Under the pieces are notes generated by a model, which had not been told where the DNA came from, ran no database searches, and worked only from the letters and a program-made list of their open reading frames with translations. 64,000 nt of DNA, from positions 9,304,245 to 9,368,244 of the forward strand of contig OX031066.1 in the NCBI GenBank assembly GCA_943736015.1, given 5' to 3'. A program made the position numbers and the translations under genes. This DNA comes from Tridacna crocea (lineage: Eukaryota; Mollusca; Bivalvia; Cardiida; Cardiidae). This document shows positions 53,776 to 64,000 of the stretch, one piece after another. The stretch's first letter is position 1. Every line of letters starts with the position of its first letter.

Positions 53776-54221
53776 CTGTCCTACCCACACTCAATTCGGG
53801 AACTAGCTCCGATGTTATTTTTGTAATTGTGTCTCCGCAGCAGCCACTCAAATATCCCATCTGGAGTGAAAAGTCAAAATACCAGCATCGTTTCAAATGG
53901 CCATATGCGTCGATCTTTTCTTTGTCAAGGAGCAATAAAGTCTTTTAATCGACAGATTAATGATTAATCTTTACGAAAACACCGAGATAATTAAAAATGG
54001 CAGTGTTTACCTCCTTGTAATTTCATTATTTCGGAATGTAAATATCCATTGACGTACTTCTTGGGAAATCCAAACTTATAGACTTTAAAACATTTACTGC
54101 GCTTGAATGTTGGTAGTCACTTCGGGTCACTAAAGGTCTTTGGACTAGAGGTAGGGTCTGCCCAAGCTTTCAATTTGTGCTAGTCTGGAATTATATCGTG
54201 TAGCAAAGACTTTTAATATGA

Positions 54222-54484
54222 CCTGCAACACGTAAAAAGGGGACATTCAGACATGTGAGAAAAGTGTCGTCCAGGATTAGCCTGCGCAGTCTGTGCAGAC
54301 TGATCCGAGACTACACTTTCCGATTTTGTGTGATTTTCTGTTTCGCACAAGTCTAATGGAGGACAAAATCCACTGTTGGCGTAAAGTGTCGTCTCGGATC
54401 AGCCTGCGCAGACTGCGCAGGCTGATCCGAGACGATACTTTACGCAAATGTTCGAATGTCCCTTTACGCGTGTTGCAAGCCATC
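54222..54484. mobile_element. Double-hairpin GC MITE, family B
   Basis: Ends GACCTGCAACACGTAAAAAG and TTTACGCGTGTTGCAAGCC. Hairpins at 54255-54325 and 54380-54445. The second is almost perfect, with AGTGTCGTCTCGGATCAGCC and its complement around TGCGCAGACTGCGCA. Confidence 0.85.
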
Positions 54485-54984
54485 TAGAAAATAATCGGGA
54501 GGCTTGAAATATGTAGTCTGTAAAATAACCCAAAATCATACCTTTAACTTCAGCCTGTTACATTACGCATCCGTATTTCTTGATATACACCGTATAAACC
54601 CACTTAGGCAAAAATATCGCGCATATTAGAGCAATTATAGGCTGTACGACACGAGCACTGAAATTAGAATCAGCCTGTGGGCATCCTTGAGTTTCTGTGA
54701 TCATAAATCTATTGAAAAATCCAAATAAAACTGTATTACTTTCCCACTGTCTCACTTCTTGAATGGTCCATGTTTTTCTATCTTACGACGTAACTTACAA
54801 AAGAGACCCACCCTTTTATTTTCGTCCCCGTCTTTCTCGTGAATAAGCCCTTTTCTCTTGATGTAATTCGTGTACCGAAGTTATATTTGAATTTCAAAAA
54901 TGTCAACCAAACAGTTTCGTGTTTTAACTAACCTGATTTGATCAGATTTCATAAAATACCCGCCCGTCCGTCCAATCTTCCGCC

Positions 54985-55018
54985 CTCTCCCTCTTTCTCT
55001 CTCTCTCTCTTTCTCCAA
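54985..55018 (+). repeat. CT-rich microsatellite
   Basis: CTCTCCCTCTTTCTCTCTCT run. Confidence 0.7.
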
Positions 55019-55194
55019 GACAGTCATAGAAAATTGCATCATAAGCAATAAACAGCGATTTGTCATCAAATAATCTCACAAGTTTACTGTCGTACATGGT
55101 TATTACATTGCATTGTCGTGACTTCTGAGATTGTCGCGGGCACAAAGTAATATCATGAACCAGGGAATCAGTAGCACAAGATAACACATTTTAA

Positions 55195-55415
55195 CCCTTT
55201 CCCAAACAATCCCTGTTTTTTACGGGTCTGAAATAGTAGCCTTTTGAAAACATTGTGGGAAAAGGAGAAAATGCTGGTTACCAGCATTTTCTCCTTTTCC
55301 CACAATGTTTTCTACCCTATCATAGACAGAAATCATCTTTTCAGCAAGAGTTGAATTGTCGTCTGCAAATGCTTTCAATTTGGTCTAGTCCAAAAATTTG
55401 TCGTTTGGGAAAGGG
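55195..55415 (-). mobile_element. TTAA hairpin MITE, family A, near-perfect
   Basis: TTAA at 55191-55194 and 55416-55419. Ends CCCTTTCCCAAACAATCCC and TCGTTTGGGAAAGGG. The hairpin AAAACATTGTGGGAAAAGGA is fully matched around a one-base centre. Confidence 0.9.
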
Positions 55416-55778
55416 TTAAATGGGTTTGCTTTTATCATCCATCACCGGTAGGTATTTCGTCCCGGTGTTTAGCATGGCATGGTTACGTTTGTATTGGTTT
55501 TTTTTTTTATTTGAAATCAATAACATACGGAAATCTTTCCTGTTTCCTTTTTTTTTTATCGTTCCCGTTTCCTTTTTTTTTTTGAAAAAAAAAATATCCT
55601 ACGAAGTCTTAGAACAAACGTTCTGATTTAATATAAGTCTAAGTGCCAAGATTCGAAGTCTGATTCAATGAGACAGGCCTCCCGATTTCTGATTTTACGA
55701 GAAATTACTTGCTGTTCCATCTCCAATGTTTTCTACAACCTTTTTTTTTTAAATAGCGGTGTAAACAGGCATGTTTAA

Positions 55779-55857
55779 CTCTTTACCAAACAATCTCTGC
55801 TTTTAACGACCCTGGACAGGAAAGCATTTGAAAGTATTGTGAGAAAAGGAGAAAATC
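55779..55857 (-). repeat. Family-A MITE cut by a family-B hairpin
   Basis: TTAA 55775-55778 then CTCTTTACCAAACAATCTCT to GAGAAAAGGAGAAAAT; the family-B segment starts in the hairpin arm and the rest of the MITE is absent. Confidence 0.6.
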
Positions 55858-55975
55858 TTATGGAGTCGTAAAGTGTCGTCTCGGATTAGCCTGCGCGGAC
55901 TGCGCAGGCTTATCCGAGACGACACTTTACGCAAATGTCGGAATGCACCTTTTCACGAATTGCAAGCCATTTTCA
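55858..55975. mobile_element. Family-B MITE, single hairpin half
   Basis: Hairpin 55865-55932 with GTGTCGTCTCGGATTAGCCT arms; the right end CACGAATTGCAAGCC is kept and the left end is missing. Confidence 0.75.
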
Positions 55976-56644
55976 GTCTTAACGATTGGGTTTGACGGCA
56001 TTTTTGGCATCGAAAGAAAGTTAGCTTTATAATTACACAAGTGGCTGAAAGAAGAGAATACATGCTTGAAAGAAAAATGCCTTTTCTGGTATAAATCATG
56101 CAAATCACAAGAAAAAAAAAAAAGAATTAGAAATATATAAGAATAAAAAAAAAATCGGGTTAATTCAATTTTGGACGCCCACCCCCTTCTCCCTCTTAAG
56201 AAGTGAAACTTGTCTGTGCGCAATCTTCCTACCACGTAATGCTCAGTTTTCCCATCAGGCACTGTGCAACCTTCCCGTCATGCACTTGCTCTTTCCCGTG
56301 ATGCAACTGACACTTTCTGGCAGATCATTCGGGCAGAGCCTAATGAAACCCCACGAGACAAATGCCCGCTAATCATGTGACCGGTATTTGTATTTGAATT
56401 TGAATTCGAACATATTAAGAACTGCACAAAGAAAGTAGAAATAATGTATATAAAGTGCAAACTTATAGCAAACATAACTAAAAAGCAACCATAAATCAGA
56501 GATCAGGTTCAAAGGTAAGAGCGCTGACATCTTGATAAAAGCTGATATACATTTTAAATCGCATTATAAGTTATACATGTATGTTTGAATCTTTTGGTAC
56601 TTAATCATTTACAGCTTAAGCTTATTTTTAAACAACACTAAACA

Positions 56645-56822
56645 ATGAAGGCGTTTAAAAGTATTGTTGAAAATGGAGAAAATACTGGTTTCCAATATTT
56701 TCCCTTTTGCAAGAGTGTTTCTAGTCTTCGGAAAATAAATATTTACTTTTGAGACACATTCATTTTGTCTTGTGCAGATGTTTTTAATTTGAACCAGTGA
56801 TTTTTTTTGTCGTTTGGTAAAG
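56645..56822 (-). repeat. Diverged family-A MITE
   Basis: AAATGGAGAAAATACTGGTT then CCAATATTTTCCCTTTTGC; the right end GTCGTTTGGTAAAGAGG is present. Confidence 0.6.
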
Positions 56823-56861
56823 AGGTAAAAAGCCTTTACAACATTTCATACAAATTGTTAA

Positions 56862-57075
56862 CCTTTTCCCAAACAGCAAATTTTGGACCAGACCCAATTC
56901 AGAGCATTTTGCAGATTAACAGTCGCTAGAAAGAGGATTTTTCTATATGATAGGGTCGAAAACATTGTGGGAAAAGGAGAAAATGCTGGTTACCAGCATT
57001 TTCTCCTTTTCCCACAATGTTTTCAAAAGGCTTCTATTCCAGACCCGTAAAAACCAGGGATTGTTTGGGAAAGGG
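56862..57075 (+). mobile_element. TTAA hairpin MITE, family A, perfect hairpin
   Basis: TTAA 56858-56861, CTTTTCCCAAACAGCAAATT start, TTTGGGAAAGGG end. Hairpin GAAAACATTGTGGGAAAAGG with the same 33-base arms and one-base centre as at 17514. Confidence 0.88.
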
Positions 57076-57309
57076 TTGAACTCGTTTGTCACGCTGCGGC
57101 AGTTTACCTTTGACAAGCTAAATGAGTGAACTGAAACTTCCTAGGCGATAGTAAAACTCAAATTTTAGTATTTCAAAGTATTTTCTTTAGGGAAGAGTAA
57201 ACCTTAACGAACAGTGTAGATTCAGGATCAAACTGCACGATCTTATTAAGTCTGATTCTGATTTAAAAAGAGTCACTGAGTCCCGCTAAAGATCCAAGAG
57301 TTACAGAGA

Positions 57310-57440
57310 AATAAAGGAAAACAGAACAGAACAGAACAGAAATTTTATTTAGACTCTTAAGCATATAAGCTTAATGGTCATAGAAGTATAGTACAAAGCA
57401 TGCAATATATATAACATATGTCAATATACAAATATTAAAA
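57310..57440 (-). repeat. Retroelement 3' end with (TTCTG)n tail
   Basis: The ACAGA repeats followed by AATTTTATTTAGACTCTTAA are, on the minus strand, a TTAAGAGTCTAAATAAAATT end running into TTCTG repeats. This is typical of a non-LTR element tail. Confidence 0.5.
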
Positions 57441-57715
57441 AACACATCACCGACATGCTAGATAGGTTGTTCAGTAGCGGTCGACGCTTGACTACGTTTT
57501 CATGGTTGAATGCATGAATAATTATTCTGATATACTTTATGACCCCCTCCCCCTGCCCCCTTCAAAGGACCAGTCAATCGTAAGCGGTTTTTTGCTATAA
57601 CACAAAATATTGTGTTTTTAAAAGAAATATTTGTTATAAACAGTTGTTTTATGCGGCTTTACTCTTTACTAGACAAAATTTAAGAATAATTTAAATTAAA
57701 AGCACAACAAATTAA

Positions 57716-57826
57716 CCCTTTAGCTGCTAAGCGCGACTCACTGACCTGTTACGGACAGCGTAGATCCAAGATCAGACTGTACAGAACATGCAGTCTGATC
57801 TTAGATCTACACTGTCCGATAAGGTG
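57716..57826. repeat. Hairpin MITE, family C
   Basis: TTAACCCTTTAGCTGCTAAG start, CGCGACTCACTGACC, hairpin AAGATCAGACTGTACAGAAC with GCAGTCTGATCTT, and TACACTGTCCGATAAGG end. Confidence 0.78.
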
Positions 57827-58467
57827 ATATATTTCCTTCAAAAACAGGTATTACCTAACCGAGTCAGTGTATAACCTCCAACGTTGTCTGCGCATCTCAT
57901 ATTCTTCGAAGATTCGACCTGTCTTATATGACGCATCACTAGCCCCTAAAGCGGGCAGACTGTAATATTACGCTCTATAAAGTAGCAATGTAGAAAATAG
58001 CTTTTATCGATACGTCTTCAAGAGGAGAAATGAGAGCTGCTTTAGCTCCAGATTTCTCTAAACTGCTGATCATAGCTGAGTGAATTGCACGAGGTAGCGT
58101 TTTACTTAGTAAACGTTTAGTTTGAAATTCAAAGTAACGGTTGTCGCGTTGGAAAGTTGTTCGGTTCTGTACCCAGGATGTCGAAATTAGAAAGATGAGC
58201 ATTCATCACGGCGTGGAATCACGTGACACAACAACAACAACAATGACCGACATTTGAAGAAATTCCCCCAACTTCAGGTAAGAAAATCTTCAATAATTCC
58301 ATTAATACGTGACCGATTGGAATTTGGTTTGAAGCAGAGAAGGCGGTAGGACTCCATGGATTTGCTTGATGTGTTAGAATTTTTAAACAACACCTGATAA
58401 AAAAGTTATTGACGAGCAAACAAATTATCCAGGGTAAAAAATTTGTGAAATCCCCGCCGTGATTCAT

Positions 58468-58572
58468 AGAATGCCATCTAGCGGGAGATCATGTAACCTG
58501 CAAACTCCAGGTCAGGATTCGGATACTCTAACCACTGAGTTTTCCGGCGGGGGATGATGTTCATGGCGACAA
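58468..58572 (-). repeat. tRNA-like SINE head fragment, minus strand
   Basis: On the minus strand CCGCCGGAAAACTCAGTGGT, TAGAGTATCCGAATCCTGAC, then GGAGTTTGCAGGTTAC: a box A-like start and an anticodon-arm-like region without a good box B. A tRNA-derived SINE scrap. Confidence 0.45.
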
Positions 58573-58711
58573 GATTTTTTCCTTTGCTTTTGCTAAACAT
58601 AGTTAATTTTGGACAGCAGCATATGGCGTGGAAAGAATATTGTAAAGAGAATTGGAAATAAGTTCTTGGGAAGCATGGATATCTGCACTGCCTTCCCGCT
58701 ATCTAGTTTAA

Positions 58712-58931
58712 CCCTTTCCCAAACAATCCCTGGTTGTCACGATCCTGTAAGAGAAGCTTTTTTAAAACATTATGGGAAAAGGAGAAAATGCTGGTAACCA
58801 GCATTTTCTCCTTTTTCCCATAATGTTTTCGAACAAATTAAACAAATTTGAATTTTTCAGTTATGTTACTTTTGTCGTCTGCAAATGCTTTCAATTTGGA
58901 CCATTCTAAAATTTTGTCGTCTGGTAAAGGG
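58712..58931 (-). mobile_element. TTAA hairpin MITE, family A
   Basis: TTAA at 58708-58711 and 58932-58935. Hairpin ACATTATGGGAAAAGGAGAA matched by CCCATAATG: a paired change from CATTGTGGG/CCCACAATG. Confidence 0.87.
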
Positions 58932-58963
58932 TTAAATAATGCCGAAAACGCCGCAAAATCTAT

Positions 58964-59182
58964 ACCCAACGACAAATTTTTGGATTCGACCAAATTCAAA
59001 GCATTTGAAGAAAACGAATTAAATCGTGCCAATATGCTGATTTCTGATTTTGATAAGGTGGAAAATACTGTGGTAAAAAGGAGAAAATGCTGGTTACCAG
59101 CATTTTCTCCTTTTCCCACAATGTTTTCTATACGCTTCTTTCTCAGGGTTGTTTAAAAGTCGAGATTGTGTGGTAAAGAGTA
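58964..59182 (+). mobile_element. TTAA hairpin MITE, family A
   Basis: Left end CCCAACGACAAATTTTTGGA decayed; hairpin AAATACTGTGGTAAAAAGGA imperfect; right TTGTGTGGTAAAGAG with TTAA 59183-59186. Confidence 0.75.
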
Positions 59183-59186
59183 TTAA

Positions 59187-59400
59187 TCCGTTCCCAAACA
59201 ATTCCTTGTTTTCACGACTTTGAAAAAAAAGAAGCCGTTTGAAAACATTGTGGGAAAAGGAGAAAATACTAAGAACCACTATTTTCTCCTTTTCCCACAA
59301 TGTTTTCAACCATCCCAGAACAAATTTCACTTTTTGGTTCATGTTAATTCTGTCGTCTTTTAATTTGGACCAGCCTAAAATTTCGTCGTTTGGTAAAGAG
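59187..59400 (-). mobile_element. TTAA hairpin MITE, family A
   Basis: TTAA at 59183-59186 and 59401-59404, so it shares a TTAA with the preceding MITE. The hairpin has AATACTAAGAACCACTATT as a mismatched centre but matched outer arms. Confidence 0.83.
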
Positions 59401-59404
59401 TTAA

Positions 59405-60265
59405 ACAAGATAGACATTGACCAAAAAAAAAATTCGATGACCCGGCGGGTATATACAACATATCTACGCGTCTGAAAGATCTACATAGAAAAGCATTCAT
59501 CTGTATAAATCGTTTTTTTTTCAAACATACAATTATATTTATGACATTACACCGTCCATTCAGACGAAACAATCCCCTATCAAAATATGGAGATCTGTAT
59601 AATAGAAAATAATTGAATGACCCTAGACCTTTTAAAGGTGGGTATTTAGAATTTTCACATCACACCAAATTTAAAAATATATGTACCACTGAAATTTAGA
59701 TGAAAAAACAATACAATTCATCAATAATCAAGAATCATAAAATTCAAAAAAAAAACTTTTCTGTTGGTATTCCCTTAAAAGGCTACGTAGCCTCTTAGGC
59801 TATTTTTAGATTCCCCGCCAAAAATCAAAAAAGCATTGTGGGAAGGTTAAGTGAGTAGCATGTGACTATTGACTCTTAAATTCCATAACATAACAAACAT
59901 GTAATTATTTTCCAAATGTCTAGAACTATGAATGTTACATTTGAAGCTTCTTCTATATATTTCCGGTATGTAAATGAGCAAGTAGCTGCTGTAAAAATAG
60001 ATGGTGTTTCCCTTCAGTGTCAACCTGGACTGTAGTAAATCTCTAATTTCTCTTGTTGTCTGATGGTTTTCGACTAATGGGGTTTTATGAATGAAAATTA
60101 TAGACTTTGGGAGTATAAGGATGATTTTTTTGATTTTTGTAAAATTTTCTGAAGGGCCACCTTTAAAACATATTATTGATCGCGTATCCCTTCAACCCGT
60201 GTTTAAATACTAAGAAAGAATGTGTTTAACTTGACATGGCAAAAGTTTTTTTCGCTTGGTGAAAA
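59405..60265. other. Stretch without a recognised gene
   Basis: A possible frame with HRPFRRNNPLSKYGDL near 59550-59610 might be a LINE scrap, but I cannot support it. The rest is AT-rich. Confidence 0.35.
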
Positions 60266-60269
60266 GTTA

Positions 60270-60408
60270 AGCGCGAAACACTGACCTTTAGCGGACAGTG
60301 TAGATCAAGATCAGACTGCACTCACTGACCTTTTGCGGACCGTGTAGATCAAGATCAGACTGCACAGAACGTGCAGTCTGATCTTGGATCTACACTGTCC
60401 GATTGGGA
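60270..60408. repeat. Hairpin MITE, family C, left half duplicated
   Basis: CACTGACCTTTAGCGGACAG then GTGTAGATCAAGATCAGACT occurs twice (60278-60323 and 60324-60363) before the hairpin turn CACAGAACGTG and the single right arm to 60405. Confidence 0.75.
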
Positions 60409-62339
60409 GGTATTATTCTTAGAAATATATAGCAATAGCAATATTTTTTTTTTTCTATCGAATTAAAAATTTTATTCTAGTTATTTACCTGGATAAGGGT
60501 TGAAACGTAGAAAGGAGAAAATGCTGGTAACTTGATTATTTCAGAAGCAAATCTCACCGTTTGGTTCATATTTATTTTCTCGTCTGCGACTGCTTCTAAC
60601 TATAGACCGCTGGCTAGGTATCGTTTAGCTCCCCCCTCAGGGGGAATTTTGTAGACCATATTTTTCTTAAAGCCTGATGTCTGGCGAGCATTTTGCAAGA
60701 TGTTAGCCCTCTGCCCCCTGGGGCGTTACCGTGTAACAGCCTGTAATATACGTTACCCTTTAAATAATCAAAATAAAGGAAGCGCATTATCAAATTTACA
60801 AAAAGTGTAAAAGATATTATTTGATTTCAAAATCAACTTTCACATGTGCCACAGCTATGACAGAGCTGATGAATGATACTTACAGGGAAGTTAAAGGTCA
60901 ACTCTGGTGTAATCTACGTTACTTTTATTGTTGAAATTTGGTAAAATTGGCCAATTCGCCTCAAATGGTTACTTCTGATTTTTTTCACACTGGCTTTTTG
61001 GTATCTGTGATGTTCTTATCACCAAAAATAATTAATGACCTTTCTAAAACTGCAAATTATGTCTCTCTATCTTAAATACTTTTCATGTAATGAATTGTTA
61101 AACATGGTAACCCCATTTCAGAAAATTGTACATGAAAATGACGATTTTAACATGATAATGATCTGAAACTTTCTACGTCTTCAGATAATAAAATGCAACT
61201 AAACTGTCTAAAATGTATTTATTTTCAGCAAGAGTTTTATTTTCGAGTATTTGAATGACTTGAAAATAAACAAGTAATGTATGTAACGTGAAGCAGCTTT
61301 GGATTAAAAGACAGCTGTATCCTTTCAAGGTTTAACCAGGAATGAGTGAATGTGCTTTGAGTTTGTTGGTGTTCAGAATTTGGCTGCATCATTTCAGGAT
61401 CCTTGCTTATTCAAACTTTAAATTGACATCTCTCGCAAAACTTAATGGTGTGTTACATTTAGATATTTTCATTTTTATTGATGCGAAAGCCATACTATAA
61501 TTACATCCCAAAACTTAAAGAAATACAGAAACACGACTATTTCAGTTCATTCCCATTGAACCAAAACTGGAAGCCGTTTTAGAACTCCAATAATAAATAA
61601 AAAAGCCAAATAATTGTTTAAATAAGCTGGGCACTGTATAATTGTTAACATACTTTTCAATGTTTATAACAGAACAGTTAAAATACATATTTCCATTTGT
61701 ATATTACACAAAATGTAACGTAAATTACAAGTGAAATAAGAACATGTTACAAGGATATGGCTCCTTAGCCAAACGAAAATAAAATGACATATTAATTTGC
61801 ACGGGCATACATGTAAAGCCGTTTTGCTTTTGTGCAAAATGCAGTCAAAAAAGCTATGTAACGTACGTAACAAATAACTAAACAGAACCTTTATAAAAGG
61901 AATAATGAACAAAATTGTTTGTAATGGGGATTTAAATAATCGTCATCTGATTTTCTGTGATTTAAGACGTTGGTTTAGTCTGTTTTGGAATAATTATCCA
62001 ATTTAACTAATAGCACACAATGATAAACTACAGTAATTCACAAATAATTGACACCAAGAAGATTGTACGTCTTTCCTCGTGTTGGACTTTCTCGAAAGTC
62101 GAACGCTAGCGTTAAATTTCGTGCCACTTCGCTATGACGTAGTTGAATTATAAACACAACGCTACGAATGCGCCTAGCCGTGGTGTATCAGCGACACAGA
62201 AAACAAGATGCGCAACGCAAGAAAAAGACCCTTAAGACCCTCAGTAGAACTTTGCAATCTTTAAGCGCGCATGCCCAGCCCTTAGCGGGGCTACAAGGTT
62301 TTGTTTTCTTAGGTTGAAGCTTCTACTAGGCCCATAGAT

Positions 62340-62415
62340 TACCTGAGCGAAAAAGAAAGGTTCTGGTGAGACTGCGCGGATGCGCAGGCTCGCCTGAACC
62401 TTCGCATTTCCTATA
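62340..62415. repeat. GC hairpin
   Basis: GCGAAAAAGAAAGGTTCTGG, then TGAGACTGCGC GGA TGCGCAGGCTCG, then CCTGAACCTTCGC. A variant of the hairpin MITE type. Confidence 0.6.
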
Positions 62416-62587
62416 GGGCTATGTAATTAAGGCATTTTTCTTGTGTTGAGCATCAATTACGTATTACATACTAATCATCTGTCATTTGTTTCCGATCAGT
62501 ATTTGAAACAAAGAAAAAAAAAGTTGTTGGCGGCTCTTTAGCCTTGCTTGAGATTTGGCTTTCACCCAAAAACGTACTTAAATATCG

Positions 62588-62625
62588 CGGGGGGGGGGGG
62601 GCGTGAGGGGGGGCGGGGGTGCTTG
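62588..62625 (+). repeat. Poly-G tract
   Basis: A run of about 13 G followed by G-rich sequence. Confidence 0.8.
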
Positions 62626-63251
62626 GTAGATAATCCACACATATCTGAAAAAGATTTTTACAGTCTGCGGTGTCATTCAGTTCTTCTCAATTTGACAATC
62701 TTTAATAAGAATTTGATTCCGACCCGAATCTGCTCATAGTTTGTCGTCAAATGTTAAATTATAGCCTAAGCAACCCGTGGTAACGTATGTTACAGTACTG
62801 TGACATGTTCTTACAGTTACATGACCATAATTCGAGCAAGCACTTCAGACTTACTGAATACATGTAGGTAGCAGAACCTGCTCATACCGGTAAAAATCTA
62901 CAACTAACTATAAAAAATGACTTCTAAGTACGTTATACGTGGAATTTTATGTAATTTTGAGGGTTACGTAGATTACATTAATGTTACATGCACACGCCCC
63001 AGCCGCCAGAGGGCTAACATGTCTCATTTTGCAGCTTATATAATGTAGTTTCAGAAAATCATGGTGTACAAAATTCCCCCTGAGGGGGGAGCAGGGTCTA
63101 TTGCCAGCCAAAGGTCTACTAGGACAAGTATACAGTTTTGTCGTCTTTTCGGTAATCAAATACACGCGCGCCATACTCTTTGAAAAGGAGGTTTAACCCA
63201 CCTTTTAAGAGTATAGGCTCGGCTTAGTATGCGCATGTACATTTTGAGCCC

Positions 63252-63515
63252 GGCCGGATAGCTCATTGGTTAGGGTATCTGACTCGTGACCTTGAGGTTG
63301 TGGGTTCGGTTCCCGATTGTGGCGAAATTTCCTGGGACCATTTTTCGCCTTTCGCCTCTCACCTCTAATGCATGTGAGAAAAGTAATTAATGGTTTTGGA
63401 AAGAAAGTTCATTACTAGGGTGAGAGAACCGGGAAACACATGGATGAGTCATTGACCGCCTTGATATGACCATAGCAATTAAAATAGTGTAAAGTCCAAC
63501 ACAAACCACAGAACG
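63252..63515 (+). repeat. tRNA-derived SINE
   Basis: The head GCCGGATAGCTCATTGGTTA (box A) and GTGGGTTCGGTTCCCG (box B) have tRNA spacing but no CCA-ready acceptor pairing that I can confirm. The body CTCTCACCTCTAATGCATGT and AGTTCATTACTAGGGTGAGA matches the tail at 48385-48620. It is a SINE, not a tRNA gene. Confidence 0.7.
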
Positions 63516-63712
63516 TGCAGTCTGATCTGGAGTCTATATATCCGATGAGGAGATATCTGTCCTCAAAAATATCTTAGAATTAAAAAAAAAAAATCTTATT
63601 ATTTCATACTTTCCAGTAGGATATGGAGAAATAGCAGTGAAACTTTTTTTTTGGTATTATACTGGTATGACCAGTGAAAATACCGATTTTCATTGTTCTC
63701 GTTGCTAAGGTA

Positions 63713-63890
63713 AATTGTGCGTGCCTCACAAGCAGATGGAAATATGACGTCATTTACCTTACATTTCTCGCACTTGACGTAATATTGTAATTCGTTGCTA
63801 TGCGGGAGAGGTACGACACGGGGAATGACGGAAACGAACTTTACTGGATTTTGATAAAGTTCCTCCAAGAAAGGCTGCAGCCACCCGTGA
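63713..63890 (-). CDS. Possible exon, weak SKICH-domain resemblance
   Basis: On the minus strand, between GGCTGCAG and a possible donor AAG/GTAAAT near 63757, the frame reads PFLEELYQNPVKFVSVIPRV, VPLPHSNELQYYVKCEKCK. P-V-x-F-x-x-V…P-x-(S)-x-E-L-x-x-Y-(Y) is reminiscent of the start of SKICH domains in CALCOCO/TAX1BP1-type autophagy receptors. There is no ATG and no second exon, so this is only a candidate. Confidence 0.2.
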
Positions 63891-64000
63891 AAATAATACC
63901 GATGATGTTCACACGATGAAATAAATAGAATATTCGTTTTTTTTCGGTGAAAGATCGAAATTTATTTCATCGAGTGGACACAATCGGTGAAAATATTACA

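Larger units (their letters stand above)
60601..63122. mobile_element. Candidate non-autonomous element with about 160-base inverted ends
   Basis: 60601-60765 and 62958-63122 are inverted copies: CTCCCCCCTCAGGGGGAATT near 60630 and its complement near 63075, then TGTTAGCCCTCTG and its complement. The 2.2 kb interior has no gene but many GTAAC/GTTAC motifs (for example ATATACGTTAC, AATCTACGTTAC, ATGTAACGTACGTAAC). A target duplication was not found, so it may be an element or just an inverted repeat pair. Confidence 0.5.

Noticed and set aside
59420-59620. LINE-like scrap (RRNNPLSKYGDL)
   Set aside because: The resemblance is too short and the frame too broken to assign.
63252-63325. tRNA gene
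   Set aside because: Box A and box B are present, but the stems do not appear fully paired and the body continues into sequence shared with 48385-48620, so it is a SINE head.

Overview
This window looks like nuclear DNA of a bivalve mollusc, most likely a heterodont clam or mussel. That is an inference from AT-rich, intron-split genes, a CR1/Jockey-group LINE with an N-terminal NPGP motif, tRNA-derived SINEs, and very many short hairpin MITEs of kinds familiar from heterodont bivalves. No prokaryotic gene organisation is present. I support only two host genes; most of the rest is nested mobile DNA.

Host genes. A multi-exon plus-strand gene runs from about 114 to 19162. It encodes a 12-helix major facilitator transporter of the sodium-dependent glucose transporter 1 (NaGLT1/MFSD4-like) type. 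Exons at 1009-1179, 2936-3071, 5234-5383, 16891-17010 and 18195-19162 join in phase; a further upstream exon at 114-222 is tentative. A single-exon minus-strand gene at 42944-44161 encodes a type II membrane glycosyltransferase of family GT92 (DUF23).

Mobile DNA. A 5.6 kb DNA transposon at 7956-13567 lies in the 11.5 kb transporter intron. It has TTAA target duplications, inverted ends beginning GGT, and broken pieces of a Mutator-like/Kolobok-like transposase. A nearly identical copy at 21779-30120 interrupts a LINE. Removing that copy together with one TTAA leaves one open LINE frame of about 1206 residues (endonuclease plus reverse transcriptase). The second copy carries a further 2.7 kb element (22525-25245) with about 490-base inverted ends and an 8-base target duplication, and inside it is a broken KptA/Tpt1-like RNA 2'-phosphotransferase fragment. 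The first transposon sits in one arm of a large inverted repeat (7376-15938); the other arm keeps the empty TTAA target.

The window also holds about 40 copies of one TTAA-bounded hairpin MITE (called family A here), some with 33-base perfect arms and a one-base loop; several other hairpin MITE families (B: GC-rich double hairpin; C: GATCAGACTGCA hairpin; D: GGTAAGACC ends); SINEs; LINE scraps; and microsatellites. From about 34.4 kb to 42.9 kb and from 44.2 kb to the end I recognise no host gene with confidence; the sequence there is repeats separated by featureless AT-rich DNA.
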